Notes: generated by a model from the letters alone, not told the origin. A stretch of DNA of 64,000 bases from Clostridia bacterium (GCA_017465825.1 JAFTVI010000006.1:62001-126000); one strand, 5' to 3'; counted from the stretch's first letter, positions 7,593-17,015 are shown. Made by a program: numbers and translations.

Positions 7593-8704
7593 TTAAAATA
7601 CATATAGAACTGGCATTTGATCATACCGTTGTAGAGTTTTCTTCGTTTGTCTGCTTTTCTGCCGAAGGATTTTTCAAAATCCTCGTCGGCGGTGATTATA
7701 TAATACGCCCAGCCGCGCTGAGGAACGAAAACCTTGCCGATGTTTTTATAAAGCTGTTGAACGGATGATGCATCCATAAGTCTTTCACCGTAAGGGGGAT
7801 TGATGATAACAGTACCTCTGTCCGTTTCGGGCTTAAAGTCGGCAACGTCTGCCTTTTTGAAGGATATAAGGTCTGCAACACCTGCTCTTGTTGCGTTTTC
7901 TTTTGCAATTTTAAGAGCAACAGGGTCAACGTCCGAGCCGTAAGCCTTGAATGAAATGTCTGTTTTTTCAAGACTTCTTGCACGCTCTCTCTCCTGCTGC
8001 CATATCTGAGCAGGAACCTGTTTCCAGCTCTCGGCGGTGAAATGTCTGTTCACTCCGGGAGCGATATTTTTAACTAGCATTGCGCCCTCTGTAAGAATCG
8101 TACCTGAGCCGCACATCGGGTCGTAAAGTGTGTGGAAATCACGCAGTCTTGCGAAATAGCACAGCGCCGCCGCAAGAGTTTCTTTGATAGGAGCGGCGTT
8201 TGATGCAGGTCTGTAACCGCGCTTATGAAGTCCTGCGCCTGTGGTATCAATAAGAAGGCTTACCTTGTTTTTCATAATTGAAAACTGAATCTGATAAAGT
8301 GCGCCCGTTTCCTTGAACCATTCCACGTGATACTTTGTTTTAAGCCTTTCAACAACGGCTTTTTTGATAATCGCCTGACAGTCGCTTACGCTGAAAAGGT
8401 CAGAATTGAGTGAGTAGCCTTTTACGGGGAATTTATCCTCTTTGCCTATCCAGTTTTCCCAGGGCAGGCGTTTTGTGCCCTGAAAAAGATCCTCAAAGGA
8501 ATGTGCTTCAAATGTGCCGATAAGAATCTGTATTCTCTCGGAAAATCTTGAACAGATATTTGCTCTTGCAAGAATTGATTCGTCACCTGAGAAAAGCACT
8601 CTGCCGTTTTCGGCGGCAACATCCGACGCGCCCATTTCCCTGAGTTCTTCGGCTATAGGAGCTTCAAGACCCAGCAGGCACGGAACAACAAAATTAATTT
8701 TCAT
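7589..8704 (-). CDS. THUMP-domain RNA N2-guanine-type methyltransferase (RlmL/YpsC-like)
   Basis: A 371-residue protein. Residues 1 to about 160 hold a ferredoxin-like plus THUMP RNA-binding region; residues about 165-371 hold a Rossmann SAM-dependent methyltransferase domain with LYDPMCGSGTILTEGA (SAM motif I) and INPPYGERL (catalytic NPPY). This is the UPF0020 layout of 23S rRNA or tRNA guanine methyltransferases. The length fits the single-headed Firmicutes version, which lacks the RlmK half found in gammaproteobacteria. It is coupled to the pentapeptide-repeat gene downstream; the GDPD gene ends 8 bases upstream. Confidence 0.85.
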   Translation of the reverse strand: MKINFVVPCLLGLEAPIAEELREMGASDVAAENGRVLFSGDESILARANICSRFSERIQILIGTFEAHSFEDLFQGTKRLPWENWIGKEDKFPVKGYSLNSDLFSVSDCQAIIKKAVVERLKTKYHVEWFKETGALYQIQFSIMKNKVSLLIDTTGAGLHKRGYRPASNAAPIKETLAAALCYFARLRDFHTLYDPMCGSGTILTEGAMLVKNIAPGVNRHFTAESWKQVPAQIWQQERERARSLEKTDISFKAYGSDVDPVALKIAKENATRAGVADLISFKKADVADFKPETDRGTVIINPPYGERLMDASSVQQLYKNIGKVFVPQRGWAYYIITADEDFEKSFGRKADKRRKLYNGMIKCQFYMYFK

Positions 8705-8712
8705 ACGTTACC

Positions 8713-9474
8713 TCATTTGTTCATATCTTTTTTTATCTGCCATACCTTATCGGGGCAGTCGGTGATAATACCGTCCACGCCGCATCGGATAAGGCGCTTG
8801 ATAGAAAAATCGCTGTTTACGGTCCAGACGTTGACCTTGATACCCTGTGAATGTGCCCATTTAACATAAAGAGGACCAACATAAATATCCATAGGATGCA
8901 ATGCATCAGCACCGATTCGCTTTGCAAAGCCTATGGGATTTGCAAGCTGCCAGGGAGAATAAAAATTATTGGGAGAGTAAAGATAGCCTGTTTTGCACCT
9001 TGGGTCAAGTTTTTTTGTCTCAACAAGAAGAGTTGAGCTGAAGCTTGATATAAGAAGCCTGTCAAACAGACCGTGCGCTTTAACTGCCGCGACAGTCTTT
9101 TTTACAATATCCGATTCATTTTCACGGGGCTTTTTAAGCTCGATATTCATAATTTCAATATCGGAGGATGCAATAAGCTCAAGAAACTCGTCAAGAGTGG
9201 GAATGGTGGTACCTCTGAATGCAGATGAATAATATGCACCGAAATCGAACCTTTTCAAATCCTCAAGAGTATACGATGCAATAGTACCCATACCGTTACT
9301 CGTATCGTTAATCGTATAGTTATGGCAGATAACAGGAACACCGTCCTTTGTCATATGTACGTCTGTTTCAACGCCGTCTGCAAGAAGCTGAATTGATTTC
9401 TGAAATGCAGGCAGAGTGTTCTGCGGTGCGTATCTGTTAGCACCTCTGTGTGAAATAATCTTTACATCTGTCAT
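8713..9474 (-). CDS. Glycerophosphodiester phosphodiesterase
   Basis: About 253 residues with the GDPD signature: ISHRGANRYAPQNT (catalytic histidine and arginine), ETDVHMTKDGVPVICHN (metal and catalytic residues), a mid E in NIELKKP, and VNVWTVNSD near the C-terminus. It cleaves glycerophosphodiesters to glycerol 3-phosphate and an alcohol. There is no signal peptide, so it is a cytoplasmic type. GGAG lies 10 bases before the ATG at 9474; an in-frame GTG at 9483 is too close to it. Head of the minus-strand run with the RNA methyltransferase and pentapeptide genes. Confidence 0.88.
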   Translation of the reverse strand: MTDVKIISHRGANRYAPQNTLPAFQKSIQLLADGVETDVHMTKDGVPVICHNYTINDTSNGMGTIASYTLEDLKRFDFGAYYSSAFRGTTIPTLDEFLELIASSDIEIMNIELKKPRENESDIVKKTVAAVKAHGLFDRLLISSFSSTLLVETKKLDPRCKTGYLYSPNNFYSPWQLANPIGFAKRIGADALHPMDIYVGPLYVKWAHSQGIKVNVWTVNSDFSIKRLIRCGVDGIITDCPDKVWQIKKDMNK

Positions 9475-9570
9475 AATTCTCACGCTCCGTAATTATTATC
9501 CAGATTATTGTATCATATTTTTTTAGATATTAACAGCCTTTTATTAAAAAAATAACAGATTTTTTTGGGA

Positions 9571-9598
9571 TTGACATTTTTTTAAGTAGTATTATAAT
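9571..9598 (+). promoter_or_regulatory. Promoter of the PRTase-DUF1275 pair
   Basis: TTGACA (9571-9576), 16 bases, TATAAT (9593-9598), 34 bases before the ATG. Confidence 0.75.
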
Positions 9599-9632
9599 AA
9601 TAAATGTAGAATTATGTTCGGAGGAAATAAAA

Positions 9633-10184
9633 ATGGATTACAAAATGAACATTGCAGGTCTTGACAGAGCTCTTCCTCTTTGCAAGGTTACTGATGACCT
9701 TTATATCGGTGCTTTTGTTATTTTCGGTGACGCCGAGCTTACAGTTGCTTGTGCAAGAGAGCTTTTGAACAGAGCGCCCGAATACGATTATCTTATCACG
9801 GCAGAGGCAAAGGGAATTCCACTTATTCACGAAATGGCGCGTCAGCACGGCGACAGCAAATATTTTCTTGTAAGAAAGAAGCCCAAGCTTTATATGACAG
9901 GTGTGCTTGAGGTTACAGTGCAGTCTATCACAACTGCGGGTGAGCAGAAGCTTTACCTTGACACAGCTGATGCCGAAATGATGAAGGGAAAAAGAATACT
10001 CATTGTTGACGATGTTATTTCCACAGGTGAATCTCTGCGAGCAATTGAGGAGCTTGTAAAGCAGACAGGCGGTGAGGTTTGCGGCAAAATGACGATTCTT
10101 GCCGAAGGTGACGCACAGGACAGGGATGATATTATTTATCTTGAAAAACTGCCCCTGTTCAATCCCGACGGAACAATAAAATAA
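9633..10184 (+). CDS. Phosphoribosyltransferase, adenine PRTase-like
   Basis: A 183-residue type I PRTase. The PRPP-binding loop ILIVDDVISTGES is at about residues 119-131, and TAEAKGIPL earlier matches the Apt-type hood/PPi loop. It would convert a base and PRPP to a nucleotide and pyrophosphate. The N-terminus is somewhat unlike standard Apt, so a xanthine PRTase or orphan specificity is possible. GGAGG lies 7 bases before the ATG. Its stop codon shares a base with the start of the DUF1275 membrane protein; coupling to that transporter-like protein suggests purine use, which is inference. Confidence 0.8.
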   Translation: MDYKMNIAGLDRALPLCKVTDDLYIGAFVIFGDAELTVACARELLNRAPEYDYLITAEAKGIPLIHEMARQHGDSKYFLVRKKPKLYMTGVLEVTVQSITTAGEQKLYLDTADAEMMKGKRILIVDDVISTGESLRAIEELVKQTGGEVCGKMTILAEGDAQDRDDIIYLEKLPLFNPDGTIK

Positions 10185-10918
10185 TGGACAATATAAAGCA
10201 AAAACAGGAAAATGACAATTTTCTGCTTGAATGTGAGCGTTGGTGGATATTTGCCCTTATGATGTGCACAGCCGGTTTTTACGGCGGCTACACATTTACA
10301 AGCAGAGGCGGCGTATTCTGCAATGCACAGACGGCAAACTTCGTGCTTTTCGGTCTTTCGGTAGGCAATGCTGACTGGAAAAACGCGCTGTATTACCTTG
10401 TTCCGATGATTTCATATCTCAGCGGCACAATAATATCCGAGTTTTTGCCAGCAAAGGTAAACAAAAACAACCGTGTAAGATGGGATACGGTATTTGTAGG
10501 CTTTGAAATGCTTGTTGTGCTGATTTTAGGCTTTATCCCCGAATCAGCGCCTGTGCAGATTTGCCATATTATGATAAATTTCACCTGTGCTATGCAATAC
10601 AACACTTTCAGAGCGGCGGAAAAAATACCTATGTCAACGGTATTCTGCAGTGCGCACACCAGAAGCGTAGGCGTTTATTTTACAAAGTGGCTCAAACACA
10701 GAAATGAATCAAAATATCTTAAAATGTGTCTTTTTCACGCAGGAATGATCGGCGTCTTTATTTTAGGAGCAATATTTGCTACCGTTGCCTGCCGATTTGT
10801 GGGCACAAAGGCGATATGGTTTGCTGAAATTCTGCTTGCTATTACATTTGCAGACCTGCTTCACGCAGACCTTACAAAGGAAAAGGGAATGCTAAACAGA
10901 GTCCCGAAAGGACATTAA
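10184..10918 (+). CDS. DUF1275 (YoaK-type) membrane protein
   Basis: A 244-residue protein with six or so hydrophobic helices. The N-terminal CTAGFYGGYTFTSRGGVFCNAQTANFV is the family hallmark. Function is unknown, and members are often listed as possible transporters. It begins inside the stop codon of the PRTase gene (TAATG) and is followed by a strong palindromic terminator. Confidence 0.75.
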   Translation: MDNIKQKQENDNFLLECERWWIFALMMCTAGFYGGYTFTSRGGVFCNAQTANFVLFGLSVGNADWKNALYYLVPMISYLSGTIISEFLPAKVNKNNRVRWDTVFVGFEMLVVLILGFIPESAPVQICHIMINFTCAMQYNTFRAAEKIPMSTVFCSAHTRSVGVYFTKWLKHRNESKYLKMCLFHAGMIGVFILGAIFATVACRFVGTKAIWFAEILLAITFADLLHADLTKEKGMLNRVPKGH

Positions 10919-10930
10919 CACCAAAATTTA

Positions 10931-10962
10931 CACCGTATCAGCGCTGATACGGTGATTTTTTT
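10931..10962. terminator. Perfect palindromic bidirectional terminator
   Basis: CACCGTATCAGC/GCTGATACGGTG, 12 bp per arm with no unpaired bases between, then a T-run; it separates the convergent DUF1275 and PBP5-like genes. Confidence 0.8.
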
Positions 10963-12340
10963 AATCCTTATAAACCTCATTAAGGTCAGCATCTTCAACA
11001 TAATTGCGCTCTTTGATTTCACGCAGTCTTTGGCGGCTCTTCTGCTGTTGCTGTTTATTCTTTGTATACACAATCACAATATAAATCAAAACAGCAAGCA
11101 CTAAAACTGCCGCAATTATAATAAACACGGGAGATGTGACAATATTTTTGATTATGTGCCCCATATACATAAGTCCGCTCCGTGAAATATCCTCGGCGGC
11201 AACAAGATTTACACTTGCAATTACGCTGTCTGCATATCTTATTTTAACAGTACCGAGCACCTGACCCTTGCTGACAGGAGCGGAGATATCCTCCTGAACA
11301 TCAATGATATACTCGAAGCTTGAATAGTCAACAGAGCTTAAAAGCAACGCCTGCAGCTGTTTTTCGGGCACAAGACGCACGGTATCCGTCTGTGTGGAAA
11401 GAGAAACGGGAGCTGTTGTTATCATATCCGTTGTTTCGGCAATGGTTGTCATTCTGAGATTTGAAAACGCCCATTTAAGCATTTTTCTTGCTTCATACAA
11501 CGCTGTGTTGTCGGGATAGCCGCAACCGTCGGTACATTCGTTAGGACAGCCGAGAACAATTGCAATATAGGTATATGCATTTTTGGTGGCTGTAATTGCG
11601 GCACATCTCTGCGCGGCATCTGTCTGACCTACTTTAAAGCCTTTTGCGTATTCATAATAATATCTTGAACCGCTTTTTATCATATCGCATCTTGTGGAAA
11701 GCGAGCGCTCCTCGCTCATATTGGTTGCAGGAACGGTATATTTAACCGTTGCCGCCATATCAGCAAGAACGGAATTCTTCATTGCGTATTGAGTTATCAG
11801 GTACATATCGTAAGCAGAGGTATACTCCCCTTCTTCATCAAGACCGTGAGCGTTTGTAAAATTCGTGTTTTCACATCCCAGACTTTTCGCAAAATCATTC
11901 ATCATAACGATGAAATTATCTATACTGCCGCCGATATACTCAGCAAGAACGTTACAGGCATCGTTTGCGTTTGTAACCATTGCACAATAAAGCAGATTCC
12001 TTACCGATATCTGCTCCCCTGCTTTTAGATTGCTGGATGCACTGTAAATGTTTTTAAGCGGAGCCAATGATAATTCGGTTACGGTGACAATTTCGTCAAG
12101 GTCCTCACAATTGTCAACAACAACCGCCGCCGTTGCAATTTTCACAAGTGATGCACATTTCAACTGCTTGTCCGCATTGTGAGAAAAAACTATTGCACCG
12201 GTATCGGTATTGACAAGAAGATACGCTTCGGATTTCATATTTTCAATATGAGTATTATAATATTCGGCACTTGAACATACCGAAAAAACAGGCATAAGAG
12301 CCAATATTAAAATAATTGTAAAAATTATTGATTTTTTCAT
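10961..12340 (-). CDS. D-alanyl-D-alanine carboxypeptidase-like protein (S11/PBP5 family) with altered active-site motifs
   Basis: About 459 residues: signal peptide (KKSIIFTIILILALMPV), S11 domain, a C-terminal beta domain and an extra C-terminal transmembrane helix (FIIIAAVLVLAVLIYIVIVY) with a charged cytoplasmic tail. The SxxK motif is intact (CASLVKIATA). The usual SGN reads NAN (VTNANDAC) and the usual KTG reads KVG (GFKVGQTD), so two of three catalytic motifs are changed. It may bind peptidoglycan rather than trim the stem peptide. The start at 12340 is favoured because the earlier ATG overlaps the GGTGGG ribosome site; the promoter is at 12370-12398. Confidence 0.8.
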   Translation of the reverse strand: MKKSIIFTIILILALMPVFSVCSSAEYYNTHIENMKSEAYLLVNTDTGAIVFSHNADKQLKCASLVKIATAAVVVDNCEDLDEIVTVTELSLAPLKNIYSASSNLKAGEQISVRNLLYCAMVTNANDACNVLAEYIGGSIDNFIVMMNDFAKSLGCENTNFTNAHGLDEEGEYTSAYDMYLITQYAMKNSVLADMAATVKYTVPATNMSEERSLSTRCDMIKSGSRYYYEYAKGFKVGQTDAAQRCAAITATKNAYTYIAIVLGCPNECTDGCGYPDNTALYEARKMLKWAFSNLRMTTIAETTDMITTAPVSLSTQTDTVRLVPEKQLQALLLSSVDYSSFEYIIDVQEDISAPVSKGQVLGTVKIRYADSVIASVNLVAAEDISRSGLMYMGHIIKNIVTSPVFIIIAAVLVLAVLIYIVIVYTKNKQQQQKSRQRLREIKERNYVEDADLNEVYKD

Positions 12341-12369
12341 AGACACACCCACCCATTAGTGTTATAATA

Positions 12370-12398
12370 AGTATACAATTATTTTGATGAAATGTAAA
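12370..12398 (-). promoter_or_regulatory. Promoter of the PBP5-like gene
   Basis: Minus strand TTTACA (12398-12393), 17 bases, TATACT (12375-12370), 30 bases before the start. Confidence 0.7.
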
Positions 12399-12414
12399 GA
12401 GCAAACAATAATTT

Positions 12415-12570
12415 ATCAATTCATAATGCATAATTCACAATTCATAATTGTGGAAAAGGCTTCGCCTTTTGAACCATTGTAACACTTAAAATCCAATCAC
12501 CACGCACAATTTTAATTTTTATCTAATTATGAATTATGCATTATGAATTATGAATTATGAATTAATTGAT
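12415..12570. repeat. MITE-like palindromic intergenic repeat
   Basis: A 156-base AT-rich element with imperfect terminal inverted repeats built from CATAATGCATAATTCA-type words, and a core TTGTGGAAAAGGCTTCGCC (12448-12466, continuing TTTT) that is shared with the element at 14407. No coding content. Confidence 0.7.
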
Positions 12571-12591
12571 ACAGATTGGAGTTCAGAATAA

Positions 12592-13293
12592 ATGGTCTAC
12601 ATTACAGGTGACATACACGGCGATTTATCGAGGCTTTCGCCGGAGGCTTTGAAATTTATGAAGCTTCACGACACGCTGATTGTCTGCGGTGATTTCGGTT
12701 TTATCTGGGATGATTCAAAAAATGAGGATAAGATTTTAAGGAATCTCGGCAAAAGAAAGTACAACATCTGCTTTGTTGACGGCACCCACGAAAATTTCAA
12801 GCTGCTTAACAAATTTCCTGCTCAGGATTATAACGGCGGCAAGGCAAGAAACATATGCGGCAATCTATACCACCTTATGAGAGGGCAGATTTATACCATT
12901 GAGGGTATGAAGGTCTTTACAATGGGCGGCGGCGAATCACCAGAAGCCGAGCTCCGTTTTGAAAACGACGAAAATGCTCAAAGGCTTGAAATTCCCACTA
13001 AAGAGGAGCTTCTTGCGGCAGTTGCAAGGCTTGAAAACATAAATTATGACGTAGACCTTATCATAACTCACGAGCCGCCGTCAAAAACGAGAGAATTCCT
13101 GCTTATGCAAAAGAATGAGCAGTTTTCCGTATCTGCTCTCAATGCGTTTTTCGACGAGCTTGCAGTACAATGCAAATACAAGAAGTGGTACTTCGGCAGT
13201 ATGCACACCGACAAGTTCATTTCAAACAACCAGATTGCAGTATTCAGAAATATTCTCAATGCAAAAACAGGAATGAAAGTTAATTCTAAATAA
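12592..13293 (+). CDS. Calcineurin-like metallophosphoesterase
   Basis: A 233-residue protein with the metal-binding series GDIHGD (residues 6-11), CGDFGF, GTHENF and THEPP. The usual GNHE motif is GTHE here, replacing a metal-ligand asparagine by threonine; this may be a subfamily trait. It hydrolyses phosphomonoesters or diesters, with unknown substrate. GGAG lies 12 bases upstream of the ATG. No clear promoter is seen apart from the preceding repeat element. The last bases overlap the convergent alcohol dehydrogenase gene by 8. Confidence 0.8.
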   Translation: MVYITGDIHGDLSRLSPEALKFMKLHDTLIVCGDFGFIWDDSKNEDKILRNLGKRKYNICFVDGTHENFKLLNKFPAQDYNGGKARNICGNLYHLMRGQIYTIEGMKVFTMGGGESPEAELRFENDENAQRLEIPTKEELLAAVARLENINYDVDLIITHEPPSKTREFLLMQKNEQFSVSALNAFFDELAVQCKYKKWYFGSMHTDKFISNNQIAVFRNILNAKTGMKVNSK

Positions 13294-14386
13294 ATTTTTC
13301 AAATAGTTTTACAGCTGTATCCGAGGTGAAATTGCCGGGGGTACGGCTGAAATTTTTTACGGGGTCAACCCAGCGTGTGCGGTATTTTTCCAGCTGAGCC
13401 GCTGAAACGGTGATATTGATATCCGCCAATTCAGTTATCATACGGCAAAGGCTGTATTTATCCGTATGCATAATATCAAACATCCGCTGTGACTTTTCGG
13501 GTTTATTTTCAGCGCAAATCTTGATAAAATCGGGGATGAACGCCGCACAGGCTTTTCCGTGAGGTATGCCGTAATCCTCAGTAAGTGCATATCCGACTGT
13601 ATGAGGGAAACAGGCACCCGTTATATTAAGGCAAAGTCCTGCGTAAATTGATGCATCATTGAGTATTTCACGTATTCTATCATCGGGGATATCTTTACTG
13701 CTGTAAAGGTATTCAAGTCCTTCTGCAAGAAGTGAAAAGGCTTTTTCAGCGTATATCTCAGACAAATCTGTGGACATAGACGAAAAATATGATTCACAGG
13801 CGTGAGCAAACGCATCGAGAGCGGTTGAAACGGTTACGGCATACGGCATTGTACAGGTATATCTGTAATCACAGAATGAAACGCGGGCATAAACTCCGCC
13901 GATGCTTTTTTTCATACCGTTGTCGCTGTTGGTAAGAACGGACACGCCTGTTACCTCACTGCCCGTGCCTGACGTAGTACCCACAAGCACAATCGGCAAG
14001 GGTTCATTTTTATAATTCATATTATAAATATCGGAATGTTTCATTTCTGCATTTGTTGCAAATATAGCAACCGCTTTTGATGCATCAAGAGGCGAACCGC
14101 CGCCGATGCCGATTATGAATTCTGCACCGCAATTTCTTGCGCACTCTCCTGCTCTGCGGCAATCCTCTGTATAAGGATTTTCGGTGATTTCATCAAACAC
14201 GGAATATTCAATATTACACTTATCAAGAGCAGACGTAACATCACTGAGCGCACCACTTTTCTTTGCAGAAGAGCCGCCTGTTACAATAAGACACTTCTTG
14301 CCGAGGCTTTTGAAAACATCAGAGTTGTTTTTTACGCAATCCGTACCGCTGATTATGCGGACAGGCATATATGATGTGAGGTTCAT
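13286..14386 (-). CDS. Iron-containing alcohol dehydrogenase
   Basis: A 366-residue group III alcohol dehydrogenase. NAD(P)-binding is indicated by GIGGGSPLDASKA at about residues 94-106; the iron site by DAFAHACES (D and H), CFPHTVGYAL (H) and GIPHGKACA (H). It interconverts an alcohol and an aldehyde or ketone with NAD(P)H; the substrate is unknown (butanol or 1,2-propanediol-type reactions are common). AAGGAG lies 8 bases before the ATG. Monocistronic, ending in overlap with the metallophosphoesterase gene. Confidence 0.88.
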   Translation of the reverse strand: MNLTSYMPVRIISGTDCVKNNSDVFKSLGKKCLIVTGGSSAKKSGALSDVTSALDKCNIEYSVFDEITENPYTEDCRRAGECARNCGAEFIIGIGGGSPLDASKAVAIFATNAEMKHSDIYNMNYKNEPLPIVLVGTTSGTGSEVTGVSVLTNSDNGMKKSIGGVYARVSFCDYRYTCTMPYAVTVSTALDAFAHACESYFSSMSTDLSEIYAEKAFSLLAEGLEYLYSSKDIPDDRIREILNDASIYAGLCLNITGACFPHTVGYALTEDYGIPHGKACAAFIPDFIKICAENKPEKSQRMFDIMHTDKYSLCRMITELADINITVSAAQLEKYRTRWVDPVKNFSRTPGNFTSDTAVKLFEKFI

Positions 14387-14406
14387 AATTTTATCTCCTT
14401 GAAAAC

Positions 14407-14535
14407 AATAATTCGGTAGTGATGAGTGAGAAGTGAGGAGTTGTGGAAAAGGCTCCGCCTTTTAATCCTTTTAAATCCAAGCCGCTTTGCGGCTTCCTTA
14501 ACTCCTGACTCATCACTCCTAACTTCTAACTACAA
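14407..14535. repeat. MITE-like intergenic repeat, second type
   Basis: About 129 bases with terminal inverted repeats made of GTGATGAG/GAGGAGTT-type words, and the same core TTGTGGAAAAGGCTCCGCC (14441-14459, continuing TTTT) as the element at 12415, although the ends differ. Contains an inner AGCCGCTTTGCGGCTT hairpin. No coding content. Confidence 0.65.
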
Positions 14536-14536
14536 T

Positions 14537-14562
14537 AAAAGACCGATTTTACTCGGTCTTTT
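14537..14562 (-). terminator. Terminator of the serC-serA operon
   Basis: A 10-bp stem AAAAGACCGA/TCGGTCTTTT with a 6-base loop, 18 bases after the serA stop. Confidence 0.8.
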
Positions 14563-14579
14563 AAATATTAGCTTAAATA

Positions 14580-15737
14580 TCAGCCGATAACTCTTGCGGA
14601 AAGTACACCGTCAACAGCCTTAACTGCTGCGAGTGAATCATCGGAAAGATTAACAGCGTCTACGATAACATAGCCTGTTTCTTTTCTGATTGATGCGGTT
14701 GCATCCTCTGCTGAAACGCCTGCTGATGCGAGTGCGGCATAGATATTTTCGCTGACATCGCCTTTTGTGATAACAGTAAGACGCTTTTTGCCCTCTGCGA
14801 TATCCTTTGAAACGCAGGGAAGATTTACGGAATTTACAACGTTACCCTTTTCAAGGTACTCTGAAATCTGGTTAACTGCCATAACTGCGCAGTTTTCCTC
14901 TGATTCGGGAGTTGATGCGCCAAGGTGAGGAAGTGCAATAACACCCTCAAGACCTAACTGTGCATCTGTGGGGAAATCTGTAGCATAAGCCGCACATTTA
15001 CCGCTTTCGATTGCTTCTACAATAGCGTTGTCATCAACAAGACCGCCGCGAGCGAAGTTGAGCACACGGATACCGTCCTTTGCCATTGCAAGAGTATCCT
15101 TATTGACGATATTCTTTGTGGAATCGGTAAGAGGAGCGTGAACGGAGATATAGTCGCTGTCTGTAAAAATCTGCTCCAGCTTTGATGTAATAACAACAGT
15201 TTTATCAAGCATTGATGCCGCCATATCGGAAAGGTAGGGGTCATAGCCTACAACCTTCATACCCAGAGCAACAGCCGCATTACAGACCTTTACGCCGATT
15301 GCGCCAAGACCGATAACACCAAGTGTTTTGCCCATAATTTCGGGGCCTGCGAAGTTTGACTTGCCTTTTTCGATCTTCTTGCTGATTTCATCCTCGCCCT
15401 TGAGAGTTTTGCACCAGTCCATAGCAGGAGCAATTCTTCTTGATGCAAGGAGAAGTCCGCAGATTACAAGCTCCTTAACGGCGTTTGCGTTTGCGCCGGG
15501 AGTGTTGAATACACAGATACCCTTTTCTGTGCAAGCGTCAACGGGGATGTTGTTGTAGCCTGCGCCTGCTCTTGCGATTGCAAGCACGCTTGAGGGAATT
15601 TCCATATCGTGCATAGATGCAGAACGGACGATTACTGCATCGGGAGCAGCAAAGTCGTCAGCGCAAGCATATAAATCTGCATTAAAATTGGAAAGACCTG
15701 TTTTTGAAATTTTATTAAGAGTAAGAATATTATACAT
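14580..15737 (-). CDS. serA: D-3-phosphoglycerate dehydrogenase
   Basis: A 385-residue enzyme of the D-isomer hydroxyacid dehydrogenase family. NAD-binding GLGAIG (about residues 143-148), catalytic arginine in NFARGGLVDD, and histidine in LPHLGAST. A C-terminal ACT-type regulatory domain (KRLTVITKGDVSENI to the end) suggests serine feedback. It oxidises 3-phosphoglycerate to 3-phosphohydroxypyruvate, the first step of serine synthesis. It starts 2 bases after the serC stop, so both steps are co-expressed. Confidence 0.93.
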   Translation of the reverse strand: MYNILTLNKISKTGLSNFNADLYACADDFAAPDAVIVRSASMHDMEIPSSVLAIARAGAGYNNIPVDACTEKGICVFNTPGANANAVKELVICGLLLASRRIAPAMDWCKTLKGEDEISKKIEKGKSNFAGPEIMGKTLGVIGLGAIGVKVCNAAVALGMKVVGYDPYLSDMAASMLDKTVVITSKLEQIFTDSDYISVHAPLTDSTKNIVNKDTLAMAKDGIRVLNFARGGLVDDNAIVEAIESGKCAAYATDFPTDAQLGLEGVIALPHLGASTPESEENCAVMAVNQISEYLEKGNVVNSVNLPCVSKDIAEGKKRLTVITKGDVSENIYAALASAGVSAEDATASIRKETGYVIVDAVNLSDDSLAAVKAVDGVLSARVIG

Positions 15738-15739
15738 AA

Positions 15740-16822
15740 TTATGCATTCTCCTGTTCAAACTTAGCCATAAATGCTACAAGCTTTTCTACGCCTTCTATC
15801 GGCATAGCGTTGTAAATAGAAGCTCTCATACCGCCTACTGAACGGTGGCCCTTAAGGTTGATAAATCCGGCGTCTGTTGCTTCTTTAATGAACTTTGCAT
15901 TGAGCTCTTCGCTGTCTGTTACGAAAGGTACGTTCATAAGTGAACGGTCCTCAGCTACGACTGTCCCCTTGAACATCTTTGAAGAATCAAGGAAATCGTA
16001 AAGAATCTTAGCCTTCTTTTCGTTGCGCTCTTTCATTTTTTCAAGACCGCCGAGCTCCTTTATCCACTCAAGAACAAGCTTTGTGATATAAATGTTCCAG
16101 CAGGGAGGTGTATTGTAAAGAGAATCGTTGTCTGCCATAACCTTGTAATCAAGCATTGTGGGAGTGATATCTCTTGCGTTGCCCAGCATATCCTCACGGA
16201 TAATGCAGATAGTTACGCCTGCGGGAGCGACGTTCTTCTGTGCGCCGCCGTAAACAACAGCAAACTTTGAAACGTCAATAGGCTCTGAAAGGAAGCAGGA
16301 TGATACGTCTGCAATAAGGGGAACATTGCCTGTATCGGGAAGCTCGTGATAAACTGTGCCGTAGATTGTGTTGTTAAGGCAGATATATACGTAATCTGCT
16401 TCGGGATCAAAATCTGCTGCAGTTGTTTTGGGAATGTAAGAGAATGTCTTGTCTGCTGAAGATGCAACTGCTCTTGCATCACCGTACTTCTTTGCCTCTG
16501 CGAGAGCTTTCTTTGCCCACTGACCGGTTACGATGTAGTCAGCCTTGCCGCTGCCGTTCATAAAGTTGAGAGGGATAGCCGCAAACTGAGTTGATGCACC
16601 GCCCTGAAGGAAGAGAACCTTGTAGTTCTCGGGGATATTCATAATTTCTCTGAAAAGCTTTTCCGTATCTTTGATAATGGCGTCAAACACCTTTGAACGG
16701 TGTGACATTTCCATTACGGACTGACCGCTTCCCTGATAATCAAGCATTTCTGCTGCAGCCTTTTTAAGTACCTCCTCGGGAAGCATTGAGGGACCTGCTG
16801 AAAAGTTATATACTCTTGCCAT
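15740..16822 (-). CDS. serC: Phosphoserine aminotransferase
   Basis: A 360-residue class V aminotransferase. The N-terminus VYNFSAGPSMLPEEVL and the PLP lysine in YGGAQKNVAPAG are diagnostic. It makes phosphoserine from phosphohydroxypyruvate and glutamate. GGAGGAG lies 6 bases before the ATG; the promoter is at 16878-16906. First gene of the serC-serA operon. No serB is visible in the window. Confidence 0.95.
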   Translation of the reverse strand: MARVYNFSAGPSMLPEEVLKKAAAEMLDYQGSGQSVMEMSHRSKVFDAIIKDTEKLFREIMNIPENYKVLFLQGGASTQFAAIPLNFMNGSGKADYIVTGQWAKKALAEAKKYGDARAVASSADKTFSYIPKTTAADFDPEADYVYICLNNTIYGTVYHELPDTGNVPLIADVSSCFLSEPIDVSKFAVVYGGAQKNVAPAGVTICIIREDMLGNARDITPTMLDYKVMADNDSLYNTPPCWNIYITKLVLEWIKELGGLEKMKERNEKKAKILYDFLDSSKMFKGTVVAEDRSLMNVPFVTDSEELNAKFIKEATDAGFINLKGHRSVGGMRASIYNAMPIEGVEKLVAFMAKFEQENA

Positions 16823-16877
16823 TGTAACTCCTCCAATTGTTAAAAATTTATCAAACGATTACAAATGTACATTATAT

Positions 16878-16906
16878 ATTATACAAAACATTCTTGCACA
16901 ATGCAA
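16878..16906 (-). promoter_or_regulatory. serC promoter
   Basis: Minus strand TTGCAT (16906-16901), 17 bases, TATAAT (16883-16878), giving a leader of about 50 bases. Confidence 0.7.
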
Positions 16907-17015
16907 CAAAAAAATCTAATAAATCTGCAGAATATTTTTTGGATTTTATGTTGCATTTAACAAAAAAATCGGCCATTCGCAAATGACCGACAAATAATAA
17001 TTCAGCACTCACTAA

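Noticed and set aside
12766..12802. GTHE instead of GNHE in the metallophosphoesterase as loss of activity
   Set aside because: Probably a subfamily variant; other metal motifs are intact, so not reported as a finding.
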